64,000 nt of DNA from Conexibacter woesei Iso977N (GCF_000424625.1 NZ_AUKG01000002.1:496001-560000), one strand, 5' to 3'. Shown: positions 25,804 through 41,206, counted from the first letter of the stretch. The notes: generated by a model from the sequence alone, not told the origin. Program-made: numbers and translations.

Positions 25804-26576
25804 GGCGCGGCCTGCCCGCGCTCGCCGCCGCGCTCGCGCTGGCGGCGCCGGGCGGCGCGGCGGCGGCCCAGAAGGCGCTGACGTTCCACGCCGCGTTCGG
25901 CCCGGGCGCGCGCCTGGGCGCGTCAACGGCGATCGTCTTCAGCGGTGACATCGCGGACCGCAGGATTCCCGTGATCGAGTTGCGGCTGCTCACGCCGGCC
26001 GGAGTCGACCTCGCCTCCAGCGGGCTCGGCGTCGCGTCCTGCACGCGCCCGAGGAGCGACATCCTCTCCGTGGTGGTCCCGGCGGCCGACGACAGCAGGC
26101 CCTGCCCGGTGAACTCGCTGATGGGCCTCGGCTCCGCGGTCGCCTCGCTGGACATGGAGCCGAGGATCGACGGCACGGCGACGCTCGACGTCTACGCGGG
26201 CGGCTCGGTGGAGGACAAGCCGGGACTCGTGATCGTGGCCAACACCTACAACCCGGTTCGCTTCCACCTCTTCTACCAGGGTTACCTGTACATCCCGCCG
26301 CCCGGCTACGGCGTCGGCGTCGCGATCCTGCTCCCGCAGGCACCGCAGCCGCCCTTCGGAGCGGCGCTGATGCTGTCGCACGTGCGCGCCGCGATCGGCG
26401 GGTCGGGCATCACCTACACCAAGACCAGGCACGGCCACCGCGAGACGTACCACCCGCGCGGGGTCACGCTCCCGGAGCAGTGCCCCCGAAGCGGGTTCCG
26501 CTTCCGCCTCATCGCCCGCTTCGCCGACGGTGCCCGGCGGCAGGCGGATGCCGTGGTCGCCTGCCCGAAGCGCTAA
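25800..26576 (+). CDS. Secreted protein of unknown function
   Basis: This 258-residue protein starts with TTG 25800, overlapping the previous stop (TTGA). The N-terminus RRGLPALAAALALAAPGGAA is a signal peptide. The mature part is beta-rich (LRLLTPAGVDLASSGLGVAS, VVVPAADDSRPCPVNS) with three or four Cys, and includes VANTYNPVRFHLFYQGYLYI. The arrangement recalls secreted proteins of Solirubrobacterales without a named domain. It is coupled to the smaller secreted protein, so both probably act outside the cell. The gene abuts the convergent DUF2127 gene. Confidence 0.65.
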   Translation: MRRGLPALAAALALAAPGGAAAAQKALTFHAAFGPGARLGASTAIVFSGDIADRRIPVIELRLLTPAGVDLASSGLGVASCTRPRSDILSVVVPAADDSRPCPVNSLMGLGSAVASLDMEPRIDGTATLDVYAGGSVEDKPGLVIVANTYNPVRFHLFYQGYLYIPPPGYGVGVAILLPQAPQPPFGAALMLSHVRAAIGGSGITYTKTRHGHRETYHPRGVTLPEQCPRSGFRFRLIARFADGARRQADAVVACPKR

Positions 26577-27407
26577 CTAGGGCGTCGAGGCTTCGAGGGC
26601 CGGCCAGCCGACGTCTTGCTCTTTGAGGGCTTCGTCGGCGGCGGCGCCGCCGCGGAGGCCGAAGAGGCGTTTGGCGTAGAGGAGGTACACGACGACCGCC
26701 AGGTTGATGAGGAAGGCGAGGACCTTGAAGGGGGTCGCGTGCTCGCTCAGCTCGTAGACCTCGACGGGCAGCAGGGACGCCGTCACGATCAGCGTGAGGT
26801 ACTCGGCCCAGCGCTTGCCGTACCAGAGGCCGATGGCCTCGACGCCCTCGACCAGCGCGTAGACGGAGGCGATCGCCGCGAAGAGGTGGAGCCTCGACGA
26901 GCGCAGCGAGAAGAGCTCGTCGAGCCTGTGCGTGATGCCGTTCCGCGCGCCCGCCCCGCCGTTGGCCGACTCGCCCGTGATGTCCCCCGTCACGCGCAGC
27001 ACCGTGTCCCGGAGGTCGGCGCGGTTCGCGCTGAACAGCAGGATCGCGAGCGCCAGCAGCGCGAGCCCGATGAAGTGGGCGGCGCGGTTGACCGCGATCA
27101 GCCGCAGGACGATCTTGTCGCGCAGCGGCCGCCCCCGCAGCGGCAGCTCGATCTCGTCCCGCCCGGGCGGGACGTCGCGAGCGGGATCGGCAGGCAAAGC
27201 AAGGGGCAGCCAACTGTCACAGCGCAGGCACCGGTGCCAGCGCGTCCCGCCCTCGTCGCGCGCGATCACGGGATCGTCGACGCGGGCGGCGTCCAGCGCC
27301 ACCAGCTCGTGCCCGGCCAACCCGCACACCAGCAGCTCCCAGTGGAAGCGCGGCACGAACCGGCGTGGCTTCTGCGCCCGCACCCCGGGCACTGCTCGTT
27401 GGCTCAC
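26577..27407 (-). CDS. DUF2127 family membrane protein
   Basis: This 276-residue protein has a soluble N-terminal part with a possible metal site (HRCLRCDSW near 80) and a membrane domain with four helices (about 115-135, 170-190, 205-225, 233-250). The membrane part reads AAHFIGLALLALAILLFSAN, VYALVEGVEAIGLWYGKRWA and AFLINLAVVVYLLYAKRLF, a strong DUF2127 pattern. Function is unknown for the family. The start is GTG 27407, and its 5' end is divergent from rapZ, so the two share a 35-bp promoter gap. Confidence 0.8.
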   Translation of the reverse strand: MSQRAVPGVRAQKPRRFVPRFHWELLVCGLAGHELVALDAARVDDPVIARDEGGTRWHRCLRCDSWLPLALPADPARDVPPGRDEIELPLRGRPLRDKIVLRLIAVNRAAHFIGLALLALAILLFSANRADLRDTVLRVTGDITGESANGGAGARNGITHRLDELFSLRSSRLHLFAAIASVYALVEGVEAIGLWYGKRWAEYLTLIVTASLLPVEVYELSEHATPFKVLAFLINLAVVVYLLYAKRLFGLRGGAAADEALKEQDVGWPALEASTP

Positions 27408-27442
27408 CGTTCGACAACCTACCCGCCGCGCCAGCCGTCACA

Positions 27443-28363
27443 ATGCACTTCATGGCCGTCGAAAGCACGCCTGCGCCGTCCTCGACGGACTCGCGGCTCG
27501 AAGATCTCGTCGTGATCTCCGGGTTCTCGGGCGCCGGCAAGTCCACCGCGATGGCCGTCTTCGAGGACGCCGGCTACTTCTGCGTGGACAACCTCCCGCC
27601 GGAGATGATCCGCAACCTCGTCGAGCTGTTCACGCACGAGGGGTCGAAGGTCGAGCGCGCGGCGGTCGTCTCCGACGTCCGCGGCGGCGAGTTCTTCACC
27701 CCGCTGGAGGGCGTGATCGACGAGCTCCACGCCCGCGAGCTGCCCGCCCGCGTCCTGTTCCTGGACGCCGACGACGTCGCGCTGATGGACCGCTACAAGG
27801 AGACCCGCCGCCGCCACCCGCTGGCGCCCGAGGGCTCGATCGCCTCCGGCATCGCGGCCGAGCGCGCGATGCTCGGCCCGATCAAGGACCGCGCGGACTT
27901 CGTCATCGACTCGACCGGCCTCAAGGCCTCCCACCTCCGCCGCCGCATCGCCGACGAGCTGCTGCCCCGCAACCGCCGCGGCCGCCTCGCGCTGACCTTC
28001 CAGTCCTTCGGCTTCAAGCACGGCCCGCCGCGCGACGCCGACCTCGTCTTCGACGTCCGCTTCCTGCCCAACCCGCACTACGTCCCGGACCTCAAGCCCA
28101 AGACCGGCCTGGACCCCGAGGTCGTCGCCTACGTCGGGCGCGAGGGCAAGCTCGCCGAGTTCTACGCCCTGCTCGAGCCGCTCCTGGACTTCCTCATCCC
28201 GCAGTACGAGGAGGAGGGCAAGGCCCACCTGAGCATCGCGATCGGCTGCACCGGCGGCCGCCACCGCTCGGTCGCGATCACCGAGCACCTCGGCCACCGC
28301 ATCACGCAGCGCGACGACGTCGTCGTCGAGATCGAGCACCGCGACATCGGCCGCAGGCCCTAG
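27443..28363 (+). CDS. rapZ: RapZ/YvcJ-family nucleotide-binding protein
   Basis: This 306-residue P-loop protein has Walker A GFSGAGKST near the N-terminus, GYFCVDNLP, the ESTGLKxxxLR-like region (DSTGLKASHLRRRI) and the C-terminal GCTGGRHRSV motif of the RapZ family. In E. coli RapZ is an adaptor for RNase E-mediated small-RNA decay. In Gram-positives (YvcJ) it is a GTP/ATP-binding protein with a less clear role. ATG 27443 or 27452 may start translation. In many actinobacteria this gene lies between uvrC and yvcK-whiA-gap. Here it is followed by a glyoxalase-like gene and then gap. Confidence 0.93.
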   Translation: MHFMAVESTPAPSSTDSRLEDLVVISGFSGAGKSTAMAVFEDAGYFCVDNLPPEMIRNLVELFTHEGSKVERAAVVSDVRGGEFFTPLEGVIDELHARELPARVLFLDADDVALMDRYKETRRRHPLAPEGSIASGIAAERAMLGPIKDRADFVIDSTGLKASHLRRRIADELLPRNRRGRLALTFQSFGFKHGPPRDADLVFDVRFLPNPHYVPDLKPKTGLDPEVVAYVGREGKLAEFYALLEPLLDFLIPQYEEEGKAHLSIAIGCTGGRHRSVAITEHLGHRITQRDDVVVEIEHRDIGRRP

Positions 28364-28371
28364 CGCGCGCG

Positions 28372-28737
28372 ATGATCGACCACGTCGGCTTCGAGGTCTC
28401 CGACCTCGCCACCTCGGCGCGCTTCTACGACGCGCTCTTCTCCCGCCTCGGCATCCGCCGCGTCCACAGCTCCGACGCCGCGATCGCCTACGGCTCCCAC
28501 GAGCCCCGCTTCTGGATCGTCCAGCGCGGCCGCACGCCCGCCCCCGGCTACGGCCACGTCGCGATCCAGGCCGCCGGCCGCGCGGCGGTGGACGCGGCCT
28601 ACGCCTCGGCCCTAGAGTCAGGGGGACGGGACGACGGCCCACCCGGACTGCGCCCCCAGTACGGCCCGCGGTACTACGCCGCGTACCTGCTGGACCCCGA
28701 CGGCCTGCGGGTCGAGGTCGTCGCGGGCGGGCATTGA
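28372..28737 (+). CDS. Glyoxalase/VOC superfamily protein
   Basis: This 121-residue protein begins MIDHVGFEVSDLATSARFYD, the textbook VOC (glyoxalase/bleomycin-resistance) opening, with His4. The second half ends YYAAYLLDPDGLRVEVVAGG, giving a C-terminal Glu ligand. It starts eight bases after the rapZ stop and may be co-transcribed with it. The substrate is unknown. It is followed by the glycolytic genes, so detoxification of a glycolytic by-product is possible but unproved. Confidence 0.85.
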   Translation: MIDHVGFEVSDLATSARFYDALFSRLGIRRVHSSDAAIAYGSHEPRFWIVQRGRTPAPGYGHVAIQAAGRAAVDAAYASALESGGRDDGPPGLRPQYGPRYYAAYLLDPDGLRVEVVAGGH

Positions 28738-28755
28738 CCCAGGGTGGACCGGTAG

Positions 28756-30955
<2,200 letters not shown>

Positions 30956-30959
<4 letters not shown>

Positions 30960-31717
30960 GCAGTCGCAAGCCGCTGATCGCGGGCAACTGGAAGATGCAC
31001 GGCACGATCGCCGAGACCGAGGAGCGCATCGCCCAGATGCTGCCCCGGATCGCGACGTCCGAGCACGTCGACCACGCGATCTGCGTGCCGTTCACCGCGC
31101 TGCAGGCCGCCGTCGACTCGGCGCGCGGCTCGCTGCTGAACGTCTACGCGCAGAACATGCACGAGGGCGAGAACGGCGCGTTCACCGGCGAGATCTCGGC
31201 GGGCATGCTCACCGAGATCGACGTCCAGGGCGTGCTGCTCGGTCACTCCGAGCGCCGCAGCCTGTTCGGCGAGACCGACAAGGCGCTGAAGCTCAAGGTC
31301 CCGGCCGCGCTCAACGCGGGCCTGCAGGTGATCCTCTGCGTCGGCGAGACCGAGGACGAGCGCGAGAACGGCGACACCGAGCGCCGCCTGCGCCACCAGG
31401 TCCAGGAGGGGCTGGAGAAGGTCCCGGCCGAGCGCCTCGGCGAGCTCGTCATCGCCTACGAGCCGGTCTGGGCGATCGGCACCGGCAGGGTCGCGACGCC
31501 CGAGCAGGCCCAGGACGCGCTGGCGTTCGTCCGCGCGCTGGTCGCCGACCGCGACAAGGCGGCGGCCGAGCAGGTCCGCGTCCTCTACGGCGGCTCGATG
31601 AAGCCCGACAACGCGGCCGAGCTGCTCGCGCTCCCGGACTGCGACGGCGGCCTGATCGGCGGCGCGTCGCTGGACGTGGACCAGATCATCGCGATCGTCG
31701 ACGCCTGCACACGCTGA
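30956..31717 (+). CDS. tpiA: Triosephosphate isomerase
   Basis: This 253-residue TIM-barrel enzyme interconverts dihydroxyacetone phosphate and glyceraldehyde 3-phosphate. It has GNWKMHG (Asn/Lys of the active site), GHSERR with the catalytic His, AYEPVWAIGTG with the catalytic Glu, and YGGSMKPDN, GGLIGGASLD for phosphate binding. The start overlaps the pgk stop and gpmI follows after four bases. Confidence 0.97.
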
Positions 31718-31721
31718 GCTG

Positions 31722-33218
<1,497 letters not shown>

Positions 33219-33261
33219 CTGACGCTCAGAAATCCTGCGTCGCATTACACTGCGCCGCGGG

Positions 33262-35934
<2,673 letters not shown>

Positions 35935-35944
35935 AACTGGCGCC

Positions 35945-36346
35945 ATGCTTTTCGGTCAGGAGCACATCGAGCGCTACGAGGCCACCGACGGCCAGGAGGG
36001 TCACGACTGGGAGGGGACGCAGACGCTCGTCCTCACCACGACCGGCGCGAAGTCCGGCGCCGAGCGCAAGTCCGCGCTGATCTACGGCGAGCACGACGGC
36101 GACTACCTCGTCGTCGCCTCCAAGGGCGGCGCTCCGGAGCCGCCGTCCTGGTACGTCAACCTCAAGAAGGACCCGGACGTCAGGATCCAGGTCTGGGGCG
36201 ACAAGCTCGACGTCACCGCGCGCGACGCGACCGACGCCGAGAAGGCCGAGCTGTGGTCGATCATGACCGGCCACTGGCCCGCCTACGACGAGTACCAGAC
36301 CAAGACCGACCGGCCGATCCCGGTCGTCGTCCTGGAGCCCAAGTAG
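35945..36346 (+). CDS. F420-dependent nitroreductase-family (DUF385/DDN-type) protein
   Basis: This 133-residue protein matches the actinobacterial deazaflavin (F420) binding family with a split-barrel fold: [50 protein letters not shown] and later [12 protein letters not shown]. Members reduce quinones or nitro compounds with F420H2. ATG 35945 gives the standard length. A longer upstream start within the kinase gene would add unrelated residues. It is possibly co-transcribed with the kinase, and the MarR gene follows. The substrate is unknown. Confidence 0.88.
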   Translation: MLFGQEHIERYEATDGQEGHDWEGTQTLVLTTTGAKSGAERKSALIYGEHDGDYLVVASKGGAPEPPSWYVNLKKDPDVRIQVWGDKLDVTARDATDAEKAELWSIMTGHWPAYDEYQTKTDRPIPVVVLEPK

Positions 36347-36407
36347 CCCGAACTACGCAGGCGGGCTGCACGGACTGGCGGAGTGCCGTTGTTCGTGCAA
36401 CCATGCT

Positions 36408-36926
36408 GTGGCCGTGTCCACCACCACGACGACTCTCCCGGCCGCAGCCGGTGGCGCCCTGGACGATCGCGAGCTGCGCGCCTGGCGCGGGCTCCTCCGG
36501 GTCCACGCCACGCTGTCCAAGGCCCTCGACAACCAGCTCGACCGCGAGCACGACCTGCCGCTCACGTCGTACGAGGTGCTGAAGTACCTCGCCGACGCCG
36601 AGGAGCAGAAGATGCGCATGTGCGACCTCGCGTCGTCGGTCATCCTGAGCCGCTCGGGCCTGACCCGGCTGGTCGACCGCCTCGAGCGCGACGGGCTGCT
36701 CGTCCGCGAGTCCTGCGCGTCCGACGCGCGCGGCGCGTTCGCGAAGCTGACGCCCGCGGGCTACGAGAAGCTCAACGCGGCGCGCGAGACCCATCTCGCG
36801 AACGTCCGGGCGCTGTTCCTCGACAAGCTGTCCCCCGAGGAGCAGGACGTCCTCGGCGACATCTGGGCGCGCGTGCTCCCGGGTGCGGTCGGTGCCGCGG
36901 GCGCCGACGACGACTGCGGCTGTTAG
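36408..36926 (+). CDS. MarR-family transcriptional regulator
   Basis: This 172-residue regulator has the MarR winged helix: LTSYEVLKYLADAEEQKMRM, then CDLASSVILSRSGLTRLVDR, LERDGLLVRESCASDARGAF. Flanking helices are for dimerisation. GTG 36408 or GTG 36414 may be the start. It ends with a short Cys-containing tail (DDDCGC). Adjacent genes are not obviously its targets. The 61-bp gap upstream probably holds its own promoter. Confidence 0.88.
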   Translation: MAVSTTTTTLPAAAGGALDDRELRAWRGLLRVHATLSKALDNQLDREHDLPLTSYEVLKYLADAEEQKMRMCDLASSVILSRSGLTRLVDRLERDGLLVRESCASDARGAFAKLTPAGYEKLNAARETHLANVRALFLDKLSPEEQDVLGDIWARVLPGAVGAAGADDDCGC

Positions 36927-36978
36927 CGGCACGTAGCCGCCCACATCCGGGGCGCTCACCGCTTTAGAGTGGCGGCGG

Positions 36979-37710
36979 ATGGCTGCCGGTCCGCTCTCGC
37001 CCTGGAGGCTGCTCGTCGCAGTGTGCGCCGGGCTGCTGGTCGTCGTCGCGATCGGGCTGGGCGTCTGGTCGCTGGCCTCGTCGGAGGAGCGGTCGGTGTC
37101 GTACTCGGTCCGGGGCGCGCTGGCCGGCGTGTCGGTGGACGTGGGCGCCGGTGACGTCGAGGTCGTCGGCGGCGGGCGCGCGCCCGCGGTCGCCGTCAGC
37201 CACGTCGACCGCTTCGGGTTCGGGCACGGGCCGTCGGTGTCGCGGTCGGTGGTCGACGGGACCTTCAGGGTCGTGTCGCGCTGCCCCGACACGATCCTGC
37301 ACGGCTGCTCGGTGCGCTACCGGCTGATCGTGCCCGACAACGTCCCGGTCGCGATCACCACGACCTCGGGGTCGGTGCAGCTGCACGACTACCGCGGCTC
37401 GGCGCGGATCGAGACGCGCGGCGGGAACGTCGACGTCGAGGGCTTCTGCGGGTTCTCGCTGGAGGCGCGCTCCAGCGGCGGCGGGAACGTCACCGCCGCC
37501 GCGTCCTGCCCGCCGCAGCAGCTGATGCTGCGCGCGACGACCGGCGCGATCAGCGCGCGCGTGCCGGGCGGGCGCTACCGGGTCGACGCCTCGACCTCGT
37601 CGGGCGCGCCGCGGATCAACGGCCTGACCGCCGACGCGGGCGCCCCGTTCGCGATCCAGGCGCTGAGCGTGTCCGGCAAGGTCACGCTGCTCGGCGGGAG
37701 CGCGTCGTGA
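36979..37710 (+). CDS. DUF4097-like membrane-anchored beta-helical protein
   Basis: This 243-residue protein has one N-terminal transmembrane segment (about 11-33, VAVCAGLLVVVAIGLGVWSL). The extracytoplasmic part is built of short repeated strands (VSVDVGAGDVEVVGG, VPVAITTTSGSVQL, ARIETRGGNVDVEG, TGAISARVPGG), typical of DUF4097-type beta-helix proteins. It contains four to five Cys (RCPDTILHGCS, EGFCGF, SCPP) that could form disulfides outside. Its stop overlaps the GTG start of a histidine kinase (GTGA), so it is probably the extracellular partner of that sensor system. Biochemical role unknown. Confidence 0.75.
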   Translation: MAAGPLSPWRLLVAVCAGLLVVVAIGLGVWSLASSEERSVSYSVRGALAGVSVDVGAGDVEVVGGGRAPAVAVSHVDRFGFGHGPSVSRSVVDGTFRVVSRCPDTILHGCSVRYRLIVPDNVPVAITTTSGSVQLHDYRGSARIETRGGNVDVEGFCGFSLEARSSGGGNVTAAASCPPQQLMLRATTGAISARVPGGRYRVDASTSSGAPRINGLTADAGAPFAIQALSVSGKVTLLGGSAS

Positions 37711-39287
37711 GCGCGGTCGCCGCGCGCCGCGCCGACCGCGCCGGCGGCACCGGGCTGCGGGAGCGCTGGGGGCGCGCGGTCAGGACCGCCGGCTTCGTCG
37801 GCGCGTCGATCGTCACGTCGGTCCTGGGGTTGTTGTCCGTGTCGCTCGTCGCGGTCGGCGCGCTGCTGAGCCTGCTCGGCGGCCTCGGCCTGCCCGTCCT
37901 GCAGGTTGGGGTGGAAGCCTGCCGCCGCGTGGTCCAGCTGGAGCGCCGCGCGGCCAACCGCTTCGTCGACGCGCACATCCCGCCGGTCCCGATGGCGGTC
38001 CGCCACACGCAGGGCAGCCTTTGGCGGCGCTCGCGGGACACGCTGCGCGACGCCGCGCTGAGGCGGATGGTCCTGCGGCTGCTGCTGGCGCCGCTCGTGA
38101 CGCTGGCCGGCTGCCTCGCCGCGTTCGCGCCGGTCGTCCTGGCCGCGTGGCTCGGCAAGCTCTGCGCCGAGGCGCTGTTCGGGCTCGGCGACGCCGACTA
38201 CGTCGGGCCGCTGAGCTTCGGCGTCGGGGCGGGGCTGCTGTTGTTGGTGTTGACGGTCGCGGCGGTCGTCGTCGCGGTCGGCCTGCTCGACATGCTCTAC
38301 GCGCCCTACAGCGCGCTGGCGCGCAGGATCATGCTGCCGCGCGCGGTCGTCGGCGCGCCGGTCCGGGAGCTGCTGGCCGAGTCGCTCGGCGACCACTCGG
38401 TGGCGATCGCCTACTGGCTGCCCGACCGCGCGATGTTCGTGGACGAGACGGGCAGGCGCGTCGAGCTGCCGCACCCGGCGTCGGGCCGGACGTGGACGAC
38501 CGTCGAGCGCGAGGGCCGGCCGGTCGCGGCGATCGTGCACGACGCCGCGCTGGACACGTCGAGCGAGCTGGTCCAGGCCGCGGCGAGCGCGGCGGAGCTG
38601 GCGATCGACAACGAGCGGCTGAAGGCCGACCTGCGCGCGCGGCTGGAGGAGCTGCGCGTCTCGCGCCTGCGGATCGTCGAGGCGACCGACGCGGCGCGGC
38701 GGCGGATCGAGCGCGACCTGCACGACGGCGCGCAGCAGCAGCTCGTCGCGCTCGCGCTGGAGCTGCGCCTGCTGCGCGCGAAGCTGGGCGGCGACGAGGA
38801 GCTCGTCGGCGTGGTCGACGGGCTCAGCCAGCGGCTGGCGAGCGCGCTGGCCGAGCTGCGCGAGCTGGCCCGCGGGATCCACCCGTCGATCCTCAGCGAC
38901 CAGGGCCTGGCGCCCGCGATCGACGCGCTCGCCGACCGCGCGCCGGTCGAGGTCCGGGCGGCGGTCGAGGTCGAGGAGCGCTACGCCGAGCCGATCGAGG
39001 CGGCCGCCTACTTCGTCGTCGCCGAGGCGCTGACGAACGTCGCCAAGTACGCGAAGGCGTCGGGCGCCGACGTCAACGTCAGGATCGCCGGCGGCGAGAT
39101 CGTCGTGCACGTCTCCGACGACGGGATCGGCGGCGTGGACATGGCCGCCGGTTCCGGCCTGCGCGGCCTGCGGGACCGGCTCGCCGCGGTCGACGGGACC
39201 CTGGAGATCGCCAGCCCGCCGGGGCGCGGCACGCGCGTGCGCGCCCGCATCCCGGTCGCCGACGACCCGATGGAGGACGAGACGTGA
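37707..39287 (+). CDS. Sensor histidine kinase (HisKA_3/NarL type)
   Basis: This 526-residue membrane kinase has a large N-terminal sensor membrane domain with several helices (about 25-60, 120-145, 165-195), then a GAF-like cytoplasmic region. The HisKA_3 segment has RRRIERDLHDGAQQQLVALA with phospho-acceptor His339, and an HATPase domain contains DDGIGG and GSGLRGLRDRL. Such kinases normally pair with a LuxR-type response regulator, but none is encoded next to it. It is flanked by overlapping genes for a DUF4097-like protein (upstream) and a sugar-binding lipoprotein (downstream), which suggests one sensory unit. Confidence 0.9.
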   Translation: MSAVAARRADRAGGTGLRERWGRAVRTAGFVGASIVTSVLGLLSVSLVAVGALLSLLGGLGLPVLQVGVEACRRVVQLERRAANRFVDAHIPPVPMAVRHTQGSLWRRSRDTLRDAALRRMVLRLLLAPLVTLAGCLAAFAPVVLAAWLGKLCAEALFGLGDADYVGPLSFGVGAGLLLLVLTVAAVVVAVGLLDMLYAPYSALARRIMLPRAVVGAPVRELLAESLGDHSVAIAYWLPDRAMFVDETGRRVELPHPASGRTWTTVEREGRPVAAIVHDAALDTSSELVQAAASAAELAIDNERLKADLRARLEELRVSRLRIVEATDAARRRIERDLHDGAQQQLVALALELRLLRAKLGGDEELVGVVDGLSQRLASALAELRELARGIHPSILSDQGLAPAIDALADRAPVEVRAAVEVEERYAEPIEAAAYFVVAEALTNVAKYAKASGADVNVRIAGGEIVVHVSDDGIGGVDMAAGSGLRGLRDRLAAVDGTLEIASPPGRGTRVRARIPVADDPMEDET

Positions 39288-40306
39288 GACGGTGGGCGTT
39301 GTTGATGATGTTGGTTGCGGCGCTCGCGGCGGGCTGCGGGTCGAAGACCGTCGTCACCGAGGGCCCGGTGACGGTCGCCGGCAGCGGCGCGACGGTCCCG
39401 GGCGGGGCGGAGGCGGGCTCGCCCGACATGCCCGGCGGCGCGCGGGCGGTCCGGATCGCGGTCGTCACGCACGGCCAGGCGGCGAGCCCGTTCTGGGCGA
39501 TCGTGCGCAACGGCGTCGACGCGGCCGGGCGCCAGGTGGGCGCGGTGATCTCCTACAGGGCGCCGGACGTCTACAGCCTGGAGCATATGGAGCGCCTGAT
39601 CGATCAGGCTGTTGCGACCAGGCCCGACGGCCTCGTCGTCTCGCTCCCCGAGCCGGGGCTCGCGCCCGCGATCAAGCGCGCGGTCAGGGCCGGGATCCCG
39701 ACCGTCACCATCAACTCGGGCAGCGACATGTACAAGCAGCTGGGCGTCCTGGCCCACGTCGGCCAGCCGGAGGGCGACGCCGGGTTCAAGGCCGGCCGGC
39801 GCCTCGCCGCGCTCGGCGCCCGTCGCCCGTTGTGCATCAACCTGGCGATCGACAACCAGGGGTTGGACGAGCGCTGCCGCGGCCTGGCCCGCGCGATGCG
39901 CGCGGCGGGCGGCAGGTCGACGGTCGTCCGGATCGACGACCAGGACCCGGGCGCGCCGCAGGCGATCGCCACCGCCGTCAGGAAGGAGCACGCCGACGCC
40001 GTGCTGGCGATGAACTCGACGTCCGGCGTCGCCGCCGCCAAGGCGCTGCCGCGGTCCTCCAGGGTCACCGTCGCGACCTTCGACCTCGGCCCGGACGTCC
40101 TCAGGGCGGTCAAGGCCGGCCGGATCGCCTTCGCCGTCGACCAGCAGGCCTACCTCCAGGGCTACCTCCCGGTCGTCCTGCTCACCGAACGCGCCCGCTA
40201 CGGCCTCTTCCCGGCCCAAGGCGACGTGATCCCAACCGGCCCGAACTTCGTGACGCCGGCCAACGCCGCGAAGGCGATCGCGCTGTCAGCTCGCTCTATC
40301 CGCTGA
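39284..40306 (+). CDS. Sugar-binding periplasmic-type lipoprotein (Peripla_BP_4)
   Basis: This 340-residue protein has a lipoprotein signal (RRWALLMMLVAALAAGC) from GTG 39284, which overlaps the kinase stop. The mature part follows the ribose-type substrate-binding fold (RIAVVTHGQAASPFWAIVRN, GVDAAGRQVGAVISYRAPDV, LVVSLPEPGLAPAIKRA, IPTVTINSG, LAINSTS-like LAMNSTSGVAA, AFAVDQQAYLQGYL). No ABC permease or ATPase gene is nearby, so it probably delivers ligand information to the coupled histidine kinase instead of feeding a transporter. The ligand is unknown. Its 3' end overlaps the convergent NAD kinase gene by 21 bp. Confidence 0.85.
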   Translation: MRRWALLMMLVAALAAGCGSKTVVTEGPVTVAGSGATVPGGAEAGSPDMPGGARAVRIAVVTHGQAASPFWAIVRNGVDAAGRQVGAVISYRAPDVYSLEHMERLIDQAVATRPDGLVVSLPEPGLAPAIKRAVRAGIPTVTINSGSDMYKQLGVLAHVGQPEGDAGFKAGRRLAALGARRPLCINLAIDNQGLDERCRGLARAMRAAGGRSTVVRIDDQDPGAPQAIATAVRKEHADAVLAMNSTSGVAAAKALPRSSRVTVATFDLGPDVLRAVKAGRIAFAVDQQAYLQGYLPVVLLTERARYGLFPAQGDVIPTGPNFVTPANAAKAIALSARSIR

Positions 40307-41203
40307 CGCGGCGGCCTCGATCTCGTGCGCAGCCTCGGCGCGCGCGTCCCGCGCGAGGACGCGGGGGCTGTCGGTGATGATCGCTCGGCGGCGGAGGCCG
40401 GCGAGGGCGGACTCGGCGCCGTCGAAGCGGACGAGGGTCGCGAACGACGGGCACCAGGTCGTGGTGATCGAGTGGGGGTCGAAGTCCTTGATGTGGCCGT
40501 CGAACTCGATCCGCGCGCCCGCGTAGCCGCCGTCGACCGCGAGCCGCACGCACGAGTTCGCGCCGACGACGAGCGGCGGCGTCGAGCCGCCGTGCGCGGC
40601 GACGGGCGTCACGACGATCGCCTCGGTCCCGGCGGCGAGGATCGGCCCGCCCGCGGCCATCGTGTAGGCGCTGCTGCCCAGCGGCGTCGCCAGGATCACG
40701 CCGTCGCCCGCGAAGCGGACGTAGAGGTCGTCGTCTACGTAGACGTCGACCGTCACCTGGTTGGCGCCCTTGCGCACGACGACGAGGTCGTTGATCGCGA
40801 TGTGCGGGTCGTTGCCGTCGACTCCTACACCTACTCCGGGCAGGTCGCGGCGGGACCAGTCGCCGGCGACCATCCGGTCCAGCGCGTCGTAGAGGTCGTC
40901 CGCGTGGGTCGCGGTCAGCGCGCCGAGCGACCCGCAGGCCACGCCCAGGACCGGCTTGCCGACGGCCGCCGCCGCGTGCAGCGCGGCCAGCGTCGTGCCG
41001 TCGCCGCCGAGCGCGGCGATCACGTCGCAGTCCGCGGGGTCGCCGGGCGGCGCGACCTCGCGCTCCTGGCCGTGGGCCGGGACCTGGACCAGCTCGGCGT
41101 CGTGCGCCACGGCCCAGCGCCTCAGCTCGTCGAGCGCGCCGACCAGCGGCCGGCTCGGATGGACGACCAGCCCGATGCGCCGGATCGGCCCGCTGTCGAA
41201 CAT
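40286..41203 (-). CDS. nadK: NAD kinase
   Basis: This 305-residue enzyme makes NADP from NAD using ATP or polyphosphate. It has the family hallmarks IAALGGDGTTLAALHAAA, GSLGALTA in place of GNLGFL, VRFAGDGVILATPLGSSAYT (NE/D-rich ligand binding followed by TPTGSTAY-like), and AGGPILAAG. The C-terminal part is the beta-sandwich typical of NadK. The start is ATG 41203. It overlaps the binding-protein gene at the 3' end and is three bases downstream of the aldo/keto reductase gene, with which it is likely co-transcribed. Confidence 0.9.
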   Translation of the reverse strand: MFDSGPIRRIGLVVHPSRPLVGALDELRRWAVAHDAELVQVPAHGQEREVAPPGDPADCDVIAALGGDGTTLAALHAAAAVGKPVLGVACGSLGALTATHADDLYDALDRMVAGDWSRRDLPGVGVGVDGNDPHIAINDLVVVRKGANQVTVDVYVDDDLYVRFAGDGVILATPLGSSAYTMAAGGPILAAGTEAIVVTPVAAHGGSTPPLVVGANSCVRLAVDGGYAGARIEFDGHIKDFDPHSITTTWCPSFATLVRFDGAESALAGLRRRAIITDSPRVLARDARAEAAHEIEAAASADRAS

Positions 41204-41206
41204 GAG

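Noticed and set aside
36969-40306. Complete sugar ABC transporter
   Set aside because: Only a binding lipoprotein is present. No permease or ATPase gene lies within several kb on either side.
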